Assembly (NCBI RefSeq): GCF_040459645.1
Contig: NZ_JARVHQ010000001.1
Span: 62,001 to 126,000 of the forward strand
Origin: Bacillus cereus group sp. RP43
Lineage (GTDB): Bacteria; Bacillota; Bacilli; Bacillales; Bacillaceae_G
Direction: 5' to 3'
Length of the DNA: 64,000 nucleotides
The notes beneath the pieces were generated by a model. That model worked only from the letters and a program-made list of their open reading frames with translations. It had not been told where the DNA came from and made no database searches. A program made the position numbers and the translations under genes. The stretch's first letter is position 1. Each line of letters opens with the position of its first letter. This document shows positions 45,245 through 53,758 of the stretch, one piece after another.

Positions 45245-46158
45245 CGATGATACTTTCCGTACGAGACGTGAAGAAGGTAATTGGAAAGAAGACACTTGTA
45301 GAAGACATTTCATTTGATGTAAAGCAAGGAGAAGTGTTTGGCTTTTTAGGACCGAACGGAGCCGGGAAAACGACAACAATTCGAATGTTAGTCGGACTGA
45401 TTAAAGCGACAGAAGGTACTATTTCTATTGGTGGTTATTCTATTAAGGAAAATTTCAGAGAAGCGATGCGTCAAATTGGAAGTATCGTTGAAAACCCAGA
45501 GCTTTATACATATTTAACAGGATGGGAAAACTTAAAGCAATTTGCGCGCATGCTTGGTGATATATCAGATGAACGTATTATTGAAATTGCAAAAATGGTT
45601 CATTTAGATGAGCGTATTCACGATAAGGTAAAAACATATTCCCTTGGTATGAAGCAGCGCCTCGGAATTGCACAGGCGCTGCTTGGAAACCCGAAATTGC
45701 TCATATTAGATGAACCGACAAATGGTTTAGATCCAGCTGGGATTAGAGAACTTAGGGAATTTATACATAAGCTTGTAAAAGAAGAAAATATGAGTGTATT
45801 TATTTCGAGTCACTTATTAAGTGAAGTGCAAATGATATGCGACCGTGTTGCTATTATTCATAAAGGAAAAATGATAACAGTTGCACCTATTGAAGAGTTG
45901 ATCAAAACAGCGAGTGATCGTGTGGAATGGGTCGTTACACCGATTTCCAAAGCAAAAGACATGTTAGACGCTGCCGAAGAGGTAGAGGAAGTTATTATAG
46001 AAGATGAGCGTTTACTATGTCGTATGGATGTTGCGTCTGTTAATATTTGGAATAAGAACTTTGTAGAAAACGAGATAGATGTACATAGCGTCAAAGAGCT
46101 TGTATTTACGCTAGAAGATTTATTTATTGAACTCACAAGGGGTGAGCAACATGCGTGA
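45241..46158 (+). CDS. ABC transporter ATP-binding protein (ABC-2 type, BcrA/YtrB-like)
   Basis: A 305-residue ABC ATPase. Walker A GPNGAGKTT, signature YSLGMKQRL and Walker B LLILDEPTNGLDPAG are intact; the last 80 residues are a C-terminal accessory domain common in drug and bacitracin-type exporters. It works with the permease encoded just downstream, which overlaps it by 8 bp. The gene overlaps the SGNH hydrolase by 4 bp. The exported substrate is unknown; bacitracin-like peptides or lipids are possible. Confidence 0.88.
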   Translation: MTMILSVRDVKKVIGKKTLVEDISFDVKQGEVFGFLGPNGAGKTTTIRMLVGLIKATEGTISIGGYSIKENFREAMRQIGSIVENPELYTYLTGWENLKQFARMLGDISDERIIEIAKMVHLDERIHDKVKTYSLGMKQRLGIAQALLGNPKLLILDEPTNGLDPAGIRELREFIHKLVKEENMSVFISSHLLSEVQMICDRVAIIHKGKMITVAPIEELIKTASDRVEWVVTPISKAKDMLDAAEEVEEVIIEDERLLCRMDVASVNIWNKNFVENEIDVHSVKELVFTLEDLFIELTRGEQHA

Positions 46159-47143
46159 ATTTGCAAATCTAGTTTTAAATGAATCAGAAAAGATTTATCG
46201 TAAGAAACGGATTGTTGTTGTTATGCTTATTTTAGCAATCTTGATTCCGCTTTTTGTGTATGCTCAGTATCGTGAAATAGAAACAACGCAAAAAAGGCTT
46301 GGTACGACCGATTGGAAAGTATCATTGCAACAACAAATTGTTGATTCACAAAACCGCTTGAACAATTCTAGATTGCCAGAAGAATGGCGTGATTGGTTAA
46401 AAGTAAGAGTGGAACAGCAACAATATTATTTAGATCATGATATTAATCCGACTGCGCCAGGGGCACCAACATTTGTGAGGGCATTTATTGAACAAGGAAT
46501 AACGTTATTTATTCCATTGCTCGTTATGATTGTCGCCATTGATATTGTTTCAGGAGAACGAAGCGATGGTACGATGAAAATGCTTCTGACGAGGCCAATT
46601 CGGCGCTGGAAAATACTCCTTAGTAAATATGTGACGATGTTATTTTTCATTTCGCTCATATTGCTTCTTGTCGGTGTGTTTGCTTACGCATTATCAGGGC
46701 TTGTATTTGGATACTCTGGATGGAACTTACCTGTTTTAACTGGATTTGTTATCGATAAGGAAACATTGAATACGAACTTTGTCCATCTTATTCCGCAGTG
46801 GCAATACATTTTAATGGCGTACGGATTAGCTTGGTTTGTTGCCATTGTGGTTGGAACTATATCATTTATGGTTTCTGTTTTAATTCGAAATACACCAGCT
46901 GGTATGGGCGTTATGTTAGCTGCGTTAATCGCAGGCGGCATTTTAAGTTCATTCGCAACGTCTTGGGAAGGTGCGAAATACATTTTTAGTGTCAATTTAT
47001 CGTTAACGGATTATTTATCAGGAAAACTGCCTGCATTACAAGGATTATCAATGGGATTTTCTTTAATGAATTTAACGGTTTGGGCAGTAGTATCTCTTAT
47101 CATTTCATTTGTAGTATTTACAAGGCAGGATATGGTGAATTAA
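46151..47143 (+). CDS. ABC-2 type transporter permease
   Basis: A 330-residue membrane protein with six helices. The first helix lies near residues 20-40; a charged extracytoplasmic loop follows (residues about 40-115, rich in Gln and Arg); then come the other helices, beginning [20 protein letters not shown]. The cytoplasmic [20 protein letters not shown] stretch is the usual ABC-2 permease coupling region. I use the ATG at 46151, 8 bp inside the ATPase gene, with AGGGGTG before it. It pairs with that ATPase; substrate unknown. Confidence 0.87.
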   Translation: MREFANLVLNESEKIYRKKRIVVVMLILAILIPLFVYAQYREIETTQKRLGTTDWKVSLQQQIVDSQNRLNNSRLPEEWRDWLKVRVEQQQYYLDHDINPTAPGAPTFVRAFIEQGITLFIPLLVMIVAIDIVSGERSDGTMKMLLTRPIRRWKILLSKYVTMLFFISLILLLVGVFAYALSGLVFGYSGWNLPVLTGFVIDKETLNTNFVHLIPQWQYILMAYGLAWFVAIVVGTISFMVSVLIRNTPAGMGVMLAALIAGGILSSFATSWEGAKYIFSVNLSLTDYLSGKLPALQGLSMGFSLMNLTVWAVVSLIISFVVFTRQDMVN

Positions 47144-47162
47144 TTGGATAGGAAGTGAAGGC

Positions 47163-47840
47163 ATGGAAAACATTTTGCAGAATGATTGGGGACCATTACT
47201 GAGGTCAGAATTTGAGAAAGAATACTATCAAGCTTTAGCTAATTTTTTAAAAGAAGAGTATGAGGAGCATGTGATTTATCCAAAGAAAGAAGATATCTTT
47301 AACGCTCTTCAGTATACAAGTTATGAAAATACAAAGGTCGTTATTTTAGGACAAGACCCATATCATGGACCGAATCAAGCGCATGGTTTAAGCTTTTCTG
47401 TACAACCTGGCATTAAAACGCCACCGTCATTGCTAAATATGTATAAAGAACTTCGAGATGAATATGGTTATGAAATTCCGAATAACGGTTATTTAGTAAA
47501 ATGGGCGGAGCAAGGAGTCTTATTATTAAACGCGGTATTGACGGTTCGTCAAGCTGAAGCAAATTCTCATAAAGGAAAAGGATGGGAGCATTTCACAGAT
47601 CGCGTAATTGAGCTATTAAATGAACGTGAAAAGCCAGTTATTTTCATATTATGGGGACGCCATGCTCAGGCGAAGAAAAAATTAATTACGAATACGAATC
47701 ACTATATTATCGAGTCCGTACATCCAAGCCCATTATCAGCAAGACGAGGTTTCTTTGGAAGTAAGCCGTACTCTAAAGTAAATGAGATTTTATCTAAAAT
47801 GGATGAAAAAGAAATCGATTGGCAAATTCCGAATATATAA
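47163..47840 (+). CDS. ung: Uracil-DNA glycosylase
   Basis: A 225-residue base-excision repair enzyme removing uracil from DNA. The water-activating motif [18 protein letters not shown] has Asp65, and the Leu-intercalation loop is [14 protein letters not shown] near residue 190. [17 protein letters not shown] is the typical uracil-binding region. Length is normal for the family. It lies 19 bp after the ABC permease, so it may be transcribed from that operon as well as its own promoter; GGAAGTGAAGG lies before the ATG. In B. subtilis ung lies in the ywd region together with relatives of other genes seen here. Confidence 0.96.
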   Translation: MENILQNDWGPLLRSEFEKEYYQALANFLKEEYEEHVIYPKKEDIFNALQYTSYENTKVVILGQDPYHGPNQAHGLSFSVQPGIKTPPSLLNMYKELRDEYGYEIPNNGYLVKWAEQGVLLLNAVLTVRQAEANSHKGKGWEHFTDRVIELLNEREKPVIFILWGRHAQAKKKLITNTNHYIIESVHPSPLSARRGFFGSKPYSKVNEILSKMDEKEIDWQIPNI

Positions 47841-47844
47841 ACGC

Positions 47845-47880
47845 AAAAAAGGTAGCTAACAATTGTTAACTACCTTTTTA
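47845..47880. terminator. Bidirectional terminator after ung
   Basis: AAAAAAGGTAG ... CTACCTTTTT hairpin with one internal mismatch, between convergent genes. Confidence 0.8.
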
Positions 47881-47883
47881 CTA

Positions 47884-48174
47884 TTACTGTTCATTTTTTA
47901 GTTTTGCATCTAGTACAAAAGTACCAAATGGGATAACTGATGCAACAAGTGCACCAAGTGCCCATAAAATTGTTTTACGGTGTACGATTGTTACTTGAAT
48001 TACCGCAAAGATGAATAGTATGAATAAAACGCCATGAGCCATACCTGTAATTTTAACAGCTGTTGCAAACCCTGCAAAATATTTTAATGGCATTGCTACA
48101 AATAATAGTAATAGGAAAGAAATCCCCTCAACTAAGCCGATTGCTCTTAATCGTCCGATTGGTGTAGATAACAT
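47884..48174 (-). CDS. DUF3817 family membrane protein
   Basis: A 96-residue protein with three hydrophobic helices (residues about 12-32, 40-62, 68-88). It fits the DUF3817 family, short integral membrane proteins with an N-terminal RLRAIGLVEGISFLLLL-like segment and a central GMAHG motif. No function is known. It is probably monocistronic. A ribosome site AAGGAGG lies before the ATG. Confidence 0.8.
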   Translation of the reverse strand: MLSTPIGRLRAIGLVEGISFLLLLFVAMPLKYFAGFATAVKITGMAHGVLFILFIFAVIQVTIVHRKTILWALGALVASVIPFGTFVLDAKLKNEQ

Positions 48175-48268
48175 GAAATAGCCTCCTTTAACGTATGCTT
48201 GTATATAGTAAATTTGTATTCTTTTTCAAAATAAAATAGTCTATTTTGTTCCATTATATACAAAAAGA

Positions 48269-48298
48269 AACTTTACACTACGAGAATAGTGCAAAGTT
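48269..48298. other. Hairpin upstream of the DUF3817 gene
   Basis: AACTTTACACTA (48269-48280) and TAGTGCAAAGTT (48287-48298) pair with one mismatch. No T-run is next to it on either strand. It may be a leader structure or a degraded repeat. Confidence 0.35.
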
Positions 48299-48333
48299 CA
48301 AAATATAGTCACAAAAGCAATGTAATTTAAATA

Positions 48334-48370
48334 AAAACCTATTTGAAGTATTTGACTTCAAATAGGTTTT
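48334..48370 (-). terminator. Terminator of the Cof-type phosphatase gene
   Basis: AAAACCTATTTGAAG (48334-48348) pairs perfectly with CTTCAAATAGGTTTT (48356-48370), 14 bp after the stop codon. Confidence 0.8.
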
Positions 48371-48383
48371 ATGAGTGAAAATA

Positions 48384-49205
48384 TTAAACAAGTACTTCTC
48401 TTTTTAGTACGAACTTCTCTACAACTTTTGCAACGCCATCGTTCATATTTGTATCTGTTACGTAGTTTGCAATTTCTTTAATATCATCTGGTGCATTGCC
48501 CATTGCAACGCCAAGACCAGCGAATTCAATCATTGCCTGATCGTTATAGCTATCACCCATTGCGATAACTTCTTCGCGTTTAATACCAAGTTTTTGGATT
48601 AATTGGTTTAAGCTCGTTCCTTTTGTAACACCATATTCAGTGAATTCTAAGAAGAATGGTTTAGAGCGCATAACGCTTAATTGACCTTCTAGTTGTTTTT
48701 GTAGTTTCTTTTCTACTTCGACAAGGCGTTCAGCTTCTTTATTCATTAATACTTTTACTACAGGCTCTTTAACAGCAGCTTTAAAATCATCTACTACAAC
48801 AATTGGCATACCAGTAATATCGCCTTCAATTTCAGTATACGAATTATTTTCTTCCGTTACGATATCATCGCCAATATAAGTATGAATCCATACATCTTCA
48901 GTTTTACTAATTTCAAATAGGTTGTGAACGATTTCAGGAGATAGCGTGCTACTGAAGATTTCTTCATTTGTTTTACAGTTAATAATTTTTGCACCGTTAA
49001 AAGATAGAATGAAGCTACCGTATTCTTCTAAAAGAAGTTCTTTTGCAACATTGCGCATACCAAACGTTGGGCGCCCAGAAGCAAGTACAACTTTAACCCC
49101 TTGCTCTTGTGCTGTCATTAAAGCCTCTTTCGTACGAGGCGAAATTGTATGGTCATCGCGTAATAAAGTATCATCTAAATCTAAAACAATCATTTTATAA
49201 GTCAT
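48384..49205 (-). CDS. Cof-type HAD-IIB family phosphatase
   Basis: A 273-residue haloacid dehalogenase phosphatase. Motif I IVLDLDDTLLRDDH (Asp nucleophile at about residue 9), motif II VVLASGRPTFGM, motif III Lys in GVTKGTSLNQL and motif IV VIAMGDSYNDQAMIEFAG are all present. The alpha/beta C2b cap between motifs II and III marks the Cof type. Such enzymes act on sugar phosphates, flavin mononucleotide or other phosphometabolites; the substrate cannot be read from the sequence. It has its own terminator and GGAAT-type ribosome site upstream. Confidence 0.87.
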   Translation of the reverse strand: MTYKMIVLDLDDTLLRDDHTISPRTKEALMTAQEQGVKVVLASGRPTFGMRNVAKELLLEEYGSFILSFNGAKIINCKTNEEIFSSTLSPEIVHNLFEISKTEDVWIHTYIGDDIVTEENNSYTEIEGDITGMPIVVVDDFKAAVKEPVVKVLMNKEAERLVEVEKKLQKQLEGQLSVMRSKPFFLEFTEYGVTKGTSLNQLIQKLGIKREEVIAMGDSYNDQAMIEFAGLGVAMGNAPDDIKEIANYVTDTNMNDGVAKVVEKFVLKREVLV

Positions 49206-49410
49206 ATAGAAAATTCCTTTCTTTGTTGGAATAGAAATAAATTTTTATGAAGATAGTGGGGAATATATAGTAAGACATCGAACCTCTTTATATGAAATTA
49301 GGAGAAGTTCTGCATTGTTAGTATAAATTATCATGAGCGTGTTGCCCATGACAATTTATCATTATCGTAACAACTCTAAAGGCAGAGTGCAATAATGGAA
49401 GTTTTCCAAT

Positions 49411-50694
49411 TTACGATAGTTGTTTTTCGTGCGAACGAGAAAATAGTATTTCTAGCAAGATTGCCATTACAGATCCAAGAACGAGACCGTTACTTAAAAA
49501 TGATGCTAAAAATGGTGGCAGCGTAGAAAATGCTCCGGCTGGAACGAACATAACTCCGATTCCTGTAAAGATTGAAAGACCTGCTACTTTAAATAATTGT
49601 TCTTTATTTTGCACAGTGTCATATTCGCGAAAAGCGAGACCAATCATGCTTGCAAATACAGGGTAAATCGCAGCATACCCAACTGCAACGGGGATTGCTG
49701 CAAAGAATGAAGTAATCTTTGGGAATATACTAACAAGAATGATAAAGCTTGACCCTAACATAAATGGAAGGCGCTTATAAATATTTGTCGTTGCGATAAA
49801 TCCCGCTGATCCAGAAATGGCAACAGGACCAATGGCTGAAAATAGACCGCCTAGCAATTGATTTATTCCTGTTATAATGCCAGCTTGTTTGAAGCGATCT
49901 GGAGCTGCATCTTTTTCATACTTAGACACAACCTTTTGTACAACGCGAATGCTTGCTAACATATTTGTTAGAAGTAATAGTGTGACGAAAACTACCGTAA
50001 TTGCCATGTTCCATTCAATGCGAGGCATTCCGAAAACAAATAGAGATGGAAGACGAATTATATCTGTCACAGGTGTTACTGGATTAGATAATCCGAAGCA
50101 CGCGAATAATATCCAGCCGCAGACGATGCTGAAAAGAACGGAATATTGTCCAATAATAGGTAGCTTCATAATGAAAAAAGATAGTAAAATAACAATGAGT
50201 GAAAGAATAAATACCTTTGGCTGTACTTCTGTATGTTGTCCATCAAGGCCAAACATGCCTTTTAAGAAGGAGCCACTAAGTTGTGCGACAAGAAGGAATA
50301 AATATGTTCCAATTACTGTCGGTGTAAAGTAACGAACCAGTTTATCAATAAGTCCAAAAACACTAAGAATAATACAAATGATGCCACTTAATAGGAAAGC
50401 GTACTGAAGGACCTTAAGTGTTTCATTACTTGATCCAAATAATACGACACCTAAGCTTGCATAAAGGGAGAAAATTCCCCACCAAAGGCCTGCAGGACCT
50501 TCTTGAATAGGAAGTTTATGACCAAATATAGCTTGCAGTAGGCCGGCAAAACCGAGAACAAATAATGTTCTTTGTACAAATGCGATAGCTTCAGCACCAT
50601 CGAGACCGTAACTAGTTGCGACACTAATTGGTACAATAAGACTTCCAGCTAAAATAAATAGTGCCCATTGTAAGGCAGAAAGAAATAGCTTCAT
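49411..50694 (-). CDS. Purine/pyrimidine (NCS2 family) permease, YwdJ-like
   Basis: A 427-residue membrane transporter of the nucleobase-cation symporter 2 family with about 14 helices. The opening LQWALFILAGSLIVPISVATSYGL and the QEGPAGLWWGIFSLYA stretch are typical of xanthine/uracil permeases. GVMFVPAGAFSTLPPFLASFLSN, the NCS2 C-terminal helix region, is seen near residue 385. I use the ATG at 50694, because GAGG lies 8 bases before it. It is divergent from the K+ channel gene. By synteny it corresponds to ywdJ. Whether it carries uracil, xanthine or another base is not resolved, and no purine riboswitch is seen upstream. Confidence 0.8.
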   Translation of the reverse strand: MKLFLSALQWALFILAGSLIVPISVATSYGLDGAEAIAFVQRTLFVLGFAGLLQAIFGHKLPIQEGPAGLWWGIFSLYASLGVVLFGSSNETLKVLQYAFLLSGIICIILSVFGLIDKLVRYFTPTVIGTYLFLLVAQLSGSFLKGMFGLDGQHTEVQPKVFILSLIVILLSFFIMKLPIIGQYSVLFSIVCGWILFACFGLSNPVTPVTDIIRLPSLFVFGMPRIEWNMAITVVFVTLLLLTNMLASIRVVQKVVSKYEKDAAPDRFKQAGIITGINQLLGGLFSAIGPVAISGSAGFIATTNIYKRLPFMLGSSFIILVSIFPKITSFFAAIPVAVGYAAIYPVFASMIGLAFREYDTVQNKEQLFKVAGLSIFTGIGVMFVPAGAFSTLPPFLASFLSNGLVLGSVMAILLEILFSRSHEKQLS

Positions 50695-50789
50695 TATATC
50701 AACCTCTTTCATAGATTCCGTTTCTAGTATATACGTATTTCATTTCCTCTGGCAAAGATTGTAGATAGAGAAAAGAGTTGAAACATAAT

Positions 50790-51782
50790 ATGAATGCACG
50801 GAAGCAATTATGGATAGCAGTTATATGTATGACTTTTGTTGTAATTCTAGGAACGCTAGGATTTATGACAATTGAAGAGATTAGCTTGTTCCAAGCATTT
50901 TGGATGACGATGATTACTGTATTAACTGTTGGATATGGTGATGTAGTGCCTGTAACAAAGGCGGGGAAATTTTTTGCGCTCCTTATTATACCTGTTGGCG
51001 TCGGTATCGTTACGTATGCAATGGGGGTAGTAGCAGCTATGATCATTGAGGGTAACTTATTTCATGCAGTGCGGAGGAAGAAGATGGATAAACAAATAGC
51101 ACAGTTACAAAAGCATATTATAGTATGTGGTTGCGGAAGAGTAGGGCTTCAAGTTGTACATGAATTACAGGAAAAGAAAATCCCATTTGTAGTTGTGGAA
51201 AAAGATGAAAGTATATTCGAACAGGAAAAGCTTTTATATGTACATGGGGATGCAACTGAAGATCAAGTGTTACATAATGCCGGAATCTCAAAGGCGGCTG
51301 GTCTAGTTGCTATCGTAGCAAACGATGCTGAAAATGTATTTATTACATTAACGGCAAGAGGGCTTAATGATACAATTAAAATTGTAGCAAGAGCTGAAAA
51401 GCCAGAAACAGAAGAGAAATTACGGCGCGCTGGTGCAAATAAGGTTATTAATCCATCTAGTATGGCAGGGATTCATATAGCGAAGGGTATTGCGAATCCG
51501 TTAACAGTTCATTATATTGATACAGTATTGTATGGAATAGAGCAATCATTTGTAATTGAAGAAATTCAAGTTGGAAAAGATTCTATCTTAGTTAGTAAAT
51601 CGTTATTAGAGAGTAATGTGAGAAATCAATTTGATGTAACAATTTTAGCGATTTTAAGAGATGGGGATATTATCCATAATCCAACGGGGCAGGAAAAACT
51701 GCAAGAACATGATATGATAATAGTATTTGGCTCAGTGGAGAAACTGGGGCAATTTGAGAAAGAACTACAAAGTAAGAGGTGA
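50790..51782 (+). CDS. Potassium channel with RCK/TrkA-N domain (YugO/MthK-like)
   Basis: A 330-residue two-helix potassium channel. TM1 (residues about 8-30), the pore with the selectivity filter TVGYGD (about residue 48), TM2 (about 65-88), then an RCK_N domain with the nucleotide motif IIVCGCGRVGLQ and ARAEKPETEEKLRRAGA, and a C-terminal RCK_C part (residues about 245-330). Ligand binding to the RCK ring would open the pore; YugO in B. subtilis biofilms is the nearest well-known relative. The ATG at 50790 is chosen; a TTG at 50778 in frame is too close to the AAAAGAG site. It shares its transcript with ywdI. Confidence 0.87.
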   Translation: MNARKQLWIAVICMTFVVILGTLGFMTIEEISLFQAFWMTMITVLTVGYGDVVPVTKAGKFFALLIIPVGVGIVTYAMGVVAAMIIEGNLFHAVRRKKMDKQIAQLQKHIIVCGCGRVGLQVVHELQEKKIPFVVVEKDESIFEQEKLLYVHGDATEDQVLHNAGISKAAGLVAIVANDAENVFITLTARGLNDTIKIVARAEKPETEEKLRRAGANKVINPSSMAGIHIAKGIANPLTVHYIDTVLYGIEQSFVIEEIQVGKDSILVSKSLLESNVRNQFDVTILAILRDGDIIHNPTGQEKLQEHDMIIVFGSVEKLGQFEKELQSKR

Positions 51783-51788
51783 CAAGGA

Positions 51789-52076
51789 ATGCAAGTATCT
51801 AGCGATAAGGTTTTAAATAAAATGGCGAGTGAAATTGCAAAGGCAAAAAGTAGTGAAGGACAAAAATCAAAAGAGCATTTATTAGTTGTGCGTGCATTAT
51901 GTGATTTATTATTAGATGAACAAGTTGAGCCTTCTACGTATAGAGAACCACAAGTTCAATCACAAATAATCGGATCTCAGCCTATAACAACAGTTCAACC
52001 GGTTATGCCAGTTTCTGGAGAACCTGTGTATATAAAAGAAGAAGGTGCAAATGGTAATTCTTTATTTGATTTTTAA
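51789..52076 (+). CDS. ywdI: YwdI family protein (DUF5327)
   Basis: A 95-residue small soluble protein. The N-terminal 45 residues form a helix (VLNKMASEIAKAKSSEGQKS) of the YwdI/DUF5327 type; the rest is rich in Pro, Gln, Val and Ser and looks disordered, ending SLFDF. It starts 6 bp after the potassium channel gene and runs in the same direction; the next gene is ywdK. The ywdI-ywdK neighbourhood with ung is the same as in B. subtilis. No function is known. Confidence 0.75.
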   Translation: MQVSSDKVLNKMASEIAKAKSSEGQKSKEHLLVVRALCDLLLDEQVEPSTYREPQVQSQIIGSQPITTVQPVMPVSGEPVYIKEEGANGNSLFDF

Positions 52077-52139
52077 GGGTTAAATCGTTTGGATTATATG
52101 TGAAAATTGCTTATGATAAAAATAAAAAGGGGAATTAAG

Positions 52140-52508
52140 ATGAAAATTTTCTTTTTACTAGGTTGTATTGCAGCGGGGCTATCTGTTGCATTAGGGGCTT
52201 TTGGAGCACATGGTTTAGAAAATAAAATTTCTGCAAAAATGTTAGAAGTGTGGAAGACGGGCGTTACATATCAAATGTTTCATGCAGGTGGCTTATTCGT
52301 AGTTGCTCTATTAATGGATAAAATGCAATCATCACTTTTAAGCACTGCGGGTTGGCTTATGGTAGCTGGGATTATTATGTTCTCAGGCAGTCTTTATGCA
52401 TTAAGTACAACAGGTATTAAATTCTTTGGCCCAATTACCCCCCTTGGTGGTGTAGCATTTATTGTGGCGTGGATTTTAGTCGGAACTGCAGTTGTAAAAG
52501 GGTTATAA
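52140..52508 (+). CDS. ywdK: DUF423 family membrane protein, YwdK
   Basis: A 122-residue membrane protein with four helices. It opens with the lipoprotein-like FFLLGCIAAGLSVALGAFGAHGL, in fact the family motif GA-x-GAHGL of DUF423, and continues with TGVTYQMFHAGGL and GGVAFIVAW. The ATG at 52140 is preceded by AAAGGGG; the longer frame to 52107 lacks a site. It probably ends the channel-ywdI-ywdK transcript, since a strong terminator follows 6 bp after the stop. Function unknown. Confidence 0.85.
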   Translation: MKIFFLLGCIAAGLSVALGAFGAHGLENKISAKMLEVWKTGVTYQMFHAGGLFVVALLMDKMQSSLLSTAGWLMVAGIIMFSGSLYALSTTGIKFFGPITPLGGVAFIVAWILVGTAVVKGL

Positions 52509-52514
52509 AAAAAC

Positions 52515-52542
52515 AAAAGCTGGCATTTGCCAGCTTTTTTTT
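52515..52542. terminator. Bidirectional terminator between ywdK and gerQ
   Basis: AAAAGCTGGC (52515-52524) pairs with GCCAGCTTTT (52529-52538), followed by more T; the gerQ stop is at 52541. Confidence 0.85.
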
Positions 52543-52978
52543 ATGGTCTTGGAGCATAAGTTGCTTGTTGACTAGGTAAATACGTAATTTCTCCTGGGAA
52601 TTCTACATAATCTAAGTAAATCATTAGTAGTAAATAACGCTTTCCAGATTTCGGTTCACTAATAACGATATGATCACGGCCAGCTGCCTCGATAATCCCT
52701 GTATAAGATTGTGTACCAAGCGAACTACCACGTTCATAAGTCATTACAACTGTAGCTGGCTTACCTTTGTTTAAACGAAGGATATTTTCGATATACGATT
52801 GCTCTAGTGGTAACATCCCTTGAGAAACTGCAAGTTGAGCTTGAGCAGCTTGTTGTTGCATTGCTTGCTGTTGTTGCTGTTGTTGCTGTTGTTGTGGGGT
52901 CATTTGTTGCGGTTGTACATAAGTTCCAGATGGTTGATAAAAACCTGTTCCGTAGTACGGGTTTTGTTGCTGTGCCAT
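52541..52978 (-). CDS. gerQ: Spore coat protein GerQ
   Basis: A 145-residue spore protein needed for correct placement of the germination hydrolase CwlJ in the coat. The N-terminal third is low-complexity and made mostly of Gln (residues about 22-50, with a run of ten Gln). The C-terminal two thirds are the conserved GerQ domain (LPLEQSYIENILRLNKGK, SYTGIIEAAGRDHIVISEP, LLLMIYLDYVEF). The Gln region is a known substrate for transglutaminase crosslinking in relatives. It is 27 bp downstream of cwlJ in the same direction, as usual. Expected to be made in the mother cell (sigma-E/K); I could not place that promoter with confidence. Confidence 0.95.
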   Translation of the reverse strand: MAQQQNPYYGTGFYQPSGTYVQPQQMTPQQQQQQQQQQAMQQQAAQAQLAVSQGMLPLEQSYIENILRLNKGKPATVVMTYERGSSLGTQSYTGIIEAAGRDHIVISEPKSGKRYLLLMIYLDYVEFPGEITYLPSQQATYAPRP

Positions 52979-53005
52979 TCAAAAATCCCTCCTCATTTTC
53001 ATTCC

Positions 53006-53428
53006 TTAATATACGCCTGGACAATCTCCACCAGATGGTTGGAAGAAGCAGTGCTTTTTAAAGCGACCAGAATTTTGCTGGTCATACCAAGTTGGCGGGC
53101 AAGGACCTTCAGGTCTAAAGAACCATAAGGCAAAGTTAGCGGGCCAAAAACGTTGTCCTTGAATAGTCCGTCTTGCCAATGCGATATCTTGTTCTCTCGC
53201 TCGTTGATAAAAATACCCTTTTTGAGTTGCCTCAAAACCACCAGGATTTTGATACACCATTTGACGTAAATTACGTATTTTTTTAAAATCTAAACAATTT
53301 CCGCGGACACGATTTACGCCAACGTTTCCAACCATTAACATCCCTTGTTGGCCTTCTCCTTCGGCTTCAGCACGCATCAGTCTAGCTAATAACTTTACAT
53401 CTTCTTCGTTATATGCGATAACACCCAT
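53006..53428 (-). CDS. cwlJ: Spore cortex-lytic enzyme CwlJ
   Basis: A 140-residue cell-wall hydrolase of the SleB/CwlJ family that opens the spore cortex during germination triggered by calcium dipicolinate. The catalytic region LLARLMRAEAEGEGQQGMLM has the essential Glu at residue 21. VGNVGVNRV and ALWFFRPEGPCPPTW are the family blocks. There is no signal peptide, as in CwlJ, which reaches the coat from the mother cell, in contrast to SleB. It forms an operon with gerQ, which helps place it. A full bcr1 element lies 41 bp upstream of its start codon. Confidence 0.95.
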   Translation of the reverse strand: MGVIAYNEEDVKLLARLMRAEAEGEGQQGMLMVGNVGVNRVRGNCLDFKKIRNLRQMVYQNPGGFEATQKGYFYQRAREQDIALARRTIQGQRFWPANFALWFFRPEGPCPPTWYDQQNSGRFKKHCFFQPSGGDCPGVY

Positions 53429-53469
53429 TATGTTTCACCTCTCTTTTTGGAATGCCTTGTAGAAAGAGG

Positions 53470-53628
53470 TTTATCCCGCATTAACGGGCAGTAAGACTCC
53501 CACCCTAAAATTCGGCTGGAGCAAAGAAGTTGGGTGGGAGATCAAACTGCCCCTAAACGCCCGATTGGTGAAGGCTAATAATCAGTGGGGGATGAACAAA
53601 ACTCCCACTGATTAAAGTTTCACTTTAT
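53470..53628 (+). repeat. bcr1: bcr1 interspersed repeat, full length
   Basis: A 159-bp element flanked by TTTAT at both ends (53470-53474 and 53624-53628), beginning CCCGCATTAACGGGC and ending AAAGTTTCAC before the final TTTAT. Inside are hairpins CTCCCACC/GGTGGGAG and AATCAGTGGG/CCCACTGATT. Sequence ends, length near 155 bp and TTTAT duplications match bcr1 of the B. cereus group, which behaves like a mobile element without its own protein. It sits between cwlJ and a carboxypeptidase gene. Confidence 0.85.
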
Positions 53629-53726
53629 CTCTAGATGAAGTGTGGAACAATTACTAGTTCATAGGTATGAGAAAAAGGACTCAGATATGACAACCAAACG
53701 AAGTTTTACATTTAGAGGGGAAAATA

Positions 53727-53755
53727 AAAAAGCTAGCGTGGGCTAGCTTTTTTTA
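53727..53755 (-). terminator. Terminator of the D-Ala-D-Ala carboxypeptidase gene
   Basis: AAAAAGCTAGC / GCTAGCTTTTT with loop of about 4, just after the stop codon on the minus strand. Confidence 0.85.
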
Positions 53756-53758
53756 TCA

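Noticed and set aside
46684..46995. A 103-codon frame opposite the ABC permease gene
   Set aside because: It is antisense to a clear membrane protein gene with correct overlap and ribosome site; no independent support.
52761..53128. Several frames around gerQ and cwlJ on both strands, some with Leu or Val runs
   Set aside because: These are shadows of the Gln-codon repeat read in other frames.
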